Below, piece by piece: positions 15,282 to 17,223 of a DNA stretch of 17,223 bases (position 1 is the stretch's first letter; each line of letters opens with the position of its first letter). Position numbers and translations under genes: made by a program. Location: positions 1-17,223 of the forward strand of contig JAITPB010000129.1 in NCBI GenBank assembly GCA_031289625.1, written 5' to 3'. Source of the stretch: Clostridiales bacterium. GTDB lineage: Bacteria; Bacillota; Clostridia; Lachnospirales; WQUN01. The notes beneath the pieces are model-generated. The model was not told where the DNA came from. It saw only the letters and a list, made by a program, of their open reading frames with translations, and ran no database searches.

Positions 15282-15530
15282 TCAAACGGCGGTTAAAAAC
15301 TTTTCCAGCTCCTGTATCGCCTGCTCCTCGTCCGCGCCTTCCGCTTTTATCGTCACGCCCTGCCCGTCCAAAAGCCCCAGGGAAATGACGCCCATAATGC
15401 TTTTCGCGTTGATGATTTTATCGTCCACGCACAAATGAATGCTGCTGGCAAACTGGCTGGCTTTCTGCACAAATAAAGCGGCCGGCCTGGCTTCAAGGCT
15501 GGCAAGAACTTGAACGCTGCGTTCCCTCAT
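15282..15530 (-). CDS. HPr-family protein with Glu at the active-site His position (Crh-like)
   Basis: A small protein of 82 aa with the HPr fold pattern. Canonical HPr carries phosphate from enzyme I to PTS permeases on His15 within GLHARPA; here that motif reads SLEARPA (Glu13), so phosphotransfer through this site should be impossible. The regulatory serine is kept in NAKSIMGVISLG (Ser44, equal to Ser46 of HPr), as is the C-terminal helix (ADEEQAIQELEKFL). This is the pattern of Bacillus Crh, which has Gln15 and Ser46, acts with CcpA and also lies next to whiA. The ATG overlaps the whiA stop by four bases (ATGA) with AAGGAGAG upstream, so translation is coupled. Whether HPr kinase acts on Ser44 is inference. 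Confidence 0.9.
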   Translation of the reverse strand: MRERSVQVLASLEARPAALFVQKASQFASSIHLCVDDKIINAKSIMGVISLGLLDGQGVTIKAEGADEEQAIQELEKFLTAV

Positions 15531-16438
15531 AACAATTCTCTCCTTAACTGATCCGCGATTTCGCTGATTTTGCGCAGCCGGTGGTTCACGCCTGACTTGC
15601 CCACAGGCGGCGAGAGCATCGTCCCGATTTCCTTTAAGCTGGCTTCCTCATATTTCAGGCGAACCTTAGCCACTTCTCTTAATTGATCGCTCAAACACTC
15701 CAGCCCTTTTACGCGGGCGATGGTCTTGATATCGTGAACCTGCTTGATGGCCGCCGTCACGGTTTTGGATAAATTGGCGGTTTCACAGTTTACTTTGCGG
15801 TTGACGGTGTTGCGCATGTCTTTGACAATACGAAGATTTTCCATGCGCAGCAACGATTGATGCGCGCCCATAATATTCAAAAGATCAACGATATTTTCTC
15901 CCTCTTTTAAGTAAACAATGCAATGGCCTTTTCGCTCAATGGTTTTCGCGCGCAGCCCAAAATGCTGGAGAAGAGCCGTCAGTCCCTGGCTCAAGGGTTC
16001 GCCGCCGCAAACAAACTCCAAGTGATAGTTTTTTTCCGGGTCGCTTAACGACCCGCAGCCGATGAAGGCGCCGCGTATATACGACTTCTTGCAGCATTCA
16101 GCTTTTAAAACCGAAAGGACTGAATTGTGTATGTAAGCTTCCCTATGCTCCATCCATTCCGAAAGTTTACCGGGATCTGTAATGTGAACGGTATAGAGCC
16201 GCGTCCTTTTAAACTGTCTGCTTTGCTGAATGGAAATTTCACCGTGCGCTTGAAAAGTTTTTTTGAGCAGATTATAAAATTTCTTGGCGGCGGCCGCGTT
16301 CTCTGTCTGAATTTTGACAGCGCCGGCTTCTTTGACGCCGCATGAATCAAACAGCCCCGCCATTTCGGCGGCTGCACAGTGATGCGCGCTGATCGGCAGG
16401 CCGCACAGTTCATTTTTTACATTGGATGAAAAAGACAA
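15527..16438 (-). CDS. whiA: Sporulation/division regulator WhiA
   Basis: A DNA-binding protein of 303 aa with a degenerate LAGLIDADG homing-endonuclease fold (about 1-200) and a C-terminal helix-turn-helix (about 220-300). Family hallmarks are CCKKSYIRGAFIGCGSLSDP (about 114-133), VNRKVNCETANLSKTVTAAIKQ and SLKEIGTMLSPPVGKSGVNHR. WhiA controls sporulation genes in Streptomyces and affects division and chromosome segregation in Bacillus. The start is TTG at 16438; a stop codon three codons upstream excludes a longer protein, although the purine-rich GTGAGGGGAG sits unusually close to it. It is 23 nt downstream of rapZ and overlaps the HPr-like gene by four bases. The yvcK gene that sits between rapZ and whiA in Bacillus is absent. 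Confidence 0.97.
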   Translation of the reverse strand: MSFSSNVKNELCGLPISAHHCAAAEMAGLFDSCGVKEAGAVKIQTENAAAAKKFYNLLKKTFQAHGEISIQQSRQFKRTRLYTVHITDPGKLSEWMEHREAYIHNSVLSVLKAECCKKSYIRGAFIGCGSLSDPEKNYHLEFVCGGEPLSQGLTALLQHFGLRAKTIERKGHCIVYLKEGENIVDLLNIMGAHQSLLRMENLRIVKDMRNTVNRKVNCETANLSKTVTAAIKQVHDIKTIARVKGLECLSDQLREVAKVRLKYEEASLKEIGTMLSPPVGKSGVNHRLRKISEIADQLRRELL

Positions 16439-16461
16439 CTCCCCTCACCCGCCATTTACAT

Positions 16462-17223
16462 TCAAATTCTTTTCGCGTCTTTCTCATAATCCCTGTGCGT
16501 GATCACCGCCGTAAAGCCCAGGTTTTGCAGCGCGTGATACAGCTCCTCCGCCAAAACGACCGAACGGTGCTTGCCGCCGGTACATCCGACGCCGATGACC
16601 AGCTGATTTTTTCCTTCATTGATATAGTGCGGAATCAAATACGTAATCAGATCCAGACATTTTTCGTGATAGATCCGGGCGCTTTCCCATTTCAGCACAA
16701 ACTCTTTCACGGAGGGATCCAGCCCGCACAGTTCTTTCAGCTCCCGCTCATAAAAGGGATTGGGAATAAAACGCACGTCAAACACCAAGTCAGAGTCGTC
16801 CGGTATGCCGTATTTATACCCAAAGGAAAGCACCGTGATCATCAGGCTGTTGAAGTCTTTATTGTTGACAAAAATTTCACTGATGACTTCTTTCAACTGT
16901 CTGGCCAGCAAATTGCTTGTATCGACAATATGATCCGCGCGTTGTTTGACTTCGGCCAACAGATCGCGTTCTTTTTCAATGCCGGTGATCACTCGGTCGT
17001 CTTTGGCCAGCGGATGGCTGTGCCGCGTCTCTTTATAGCGTTTGACCAGCGCTTCGTCCGACGCGTCCAAAAATAAAATCTTATATTCCAGCCTCTCCGC
17101 GGTCAGTTCATCCAGCCGCAAAAACAAGTCTTCAAAAAGTTTTCCGCCCCGCGCGTCAATCCCCAGCGCCACCTGCTTGATGTCTGAACCTGGGCGGTAA
17201 CAGACTTCGGCGAATTTCGAAAT
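16462..17223 (-). CDS. rapZ: RNase adapter / nucleotide-binding protein RapZ, 5' end outside window
   Basis: The last 253 codons of RapZ (YvcJ), open to the right edge. The first visible residues, ISKFAEVCYRPGSDIKQ, read straight into VALGIDARG, so the internal GTG at 17172 is not the start. About 35 N-terminal residues with the Walker A loop are missing. Visible family signatures are LGIDARGGKLFEDLF, FLDASDEALVKRYKETRHSHPL, IPNPFYERELKELCGLD and the C-terminal GVGCTGGKHRSVVLAEEL, which binds RNA and an amino-sugar phosphate in E. coli RapZ. In E. coli it steers GlmZ to RNase E; in Firmicutes the homologue is a nucleotide hydrolase with an unclear role. It is the first visible gene of the rapZ-whiA-HPr-CBS operon, whose promoter lies outside. 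Confidence 0.96.
   Translation of the reverse strand: MSKFAEVCYRPGSDIKQVALGIDARGGKLFEDLFLRLDELTAERLEYKILFLDASDEALVKRYKETRHSHPLAKDDRVITGIEKERDLLAEVKQRADHIVDTSNLLARQLKEVISEIFVNNKDFNSLMITVLSFGYKYGIPDDSDLVFDVRFIPNPFYERELKELCGLDPSVKEFVLKWESARIYHEKCLDLITYLIPHYINEGKNQLVIGVGCTGGKHRSVVLAEELYHALQNLGFTAVITHRDYEKDAKRI

Noticed and set aside
16426..17076. Plus-strand open frame of 216 codons opposite rapZ
   Set aside because: It is antisense to clear RapZ motifs and has no supporting signal.
1..17223. Transposons, phage genes, CRISPR arrays, tRNA or rRNA genes and riboswitches
   Set aside because: No transposase, integrase or capsid motif, no spaced repeat array and no recognisable structured RNA were seen. 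The repeats present are short tandem units without spacers.

Overview
The window looks like a chromosomal segment of an endospore-forming, low-to-mid GC Firmicute, most likely an anaerobic member of the Clostridia. Four things point that way. There is a cspB-like/sleC-like germination pair. There is a rapZ-whiA-HPr cluster. divIB is followed directly by ftsZ with no ftsA between them. Many genes start with TTG or GTG behind strong Shine-Dalgarno sequences. I see no tRNA or rRNA, transposon, integrase, CRISPR array or phage gene. This is mostly core genome with a few local oddities.

Left part (1-5271): a radical SAM gene runs off the left edge on the minus strand. It is divergent from dnaE (replicative DNA polymerase III alpha subunit, plus strand), and each has its own well-formed sigma-A-like promoter in the 165-bp gap. 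A secreted protein with a copper amine oxidase N-terminal-like (stalk) domain follows, with its own promoter and a Rho-independent terminator.

Middle part (5326-8665): a two-gene operon encodes a Csp-type subtilisin with an intact Asp/His/Ser triad and a SleC-type spore cortex-lytic enzyme, which in clostridia is the substrate activated by CspB on germination. It ends at a bidirectional terminator shared with a convergent, unrecognised 72-residue gene that has an excellent ribosome binding site.

Plus-strand block (8760-13745): a BaiN/HI0933-type flavoprotein, then a COG2509-type FAD-dependent dehydrogenase whose N-terminal part is separated from the rest by a frameshift at a run of nine A. 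The division genes divIB and ftsZ follow, and ftsZ ends in a terminator.

Right part (13864-17223, minus strand, convergent with ftsZ): rapZ (5' end outside the window), whiA, an HPr-like protein and a CNNM/CBS/CorC membrane protein appear to form one operon ending in a perfect hairpin terminator. The HPr-like protein has Glu in place of the phosphorylated active-site His but keeps the regulatory Ser, so it resembles Bacillus Crh. A five-copy 14-bp repeat carrying GGAGG motifs fills the leader of the last gene. rapZ and whiA lie next to each other with no yvcK homologue between them.

The points most worth following are the His-to-Glu HPr, the array of ribosome-binding-site-like repeats, the A9 frameshift, the compact csp-sleC pair with a single intact protease, the unrecognised small gene, and several short tandem expansions and palindromes inside otherwise conserved genes.
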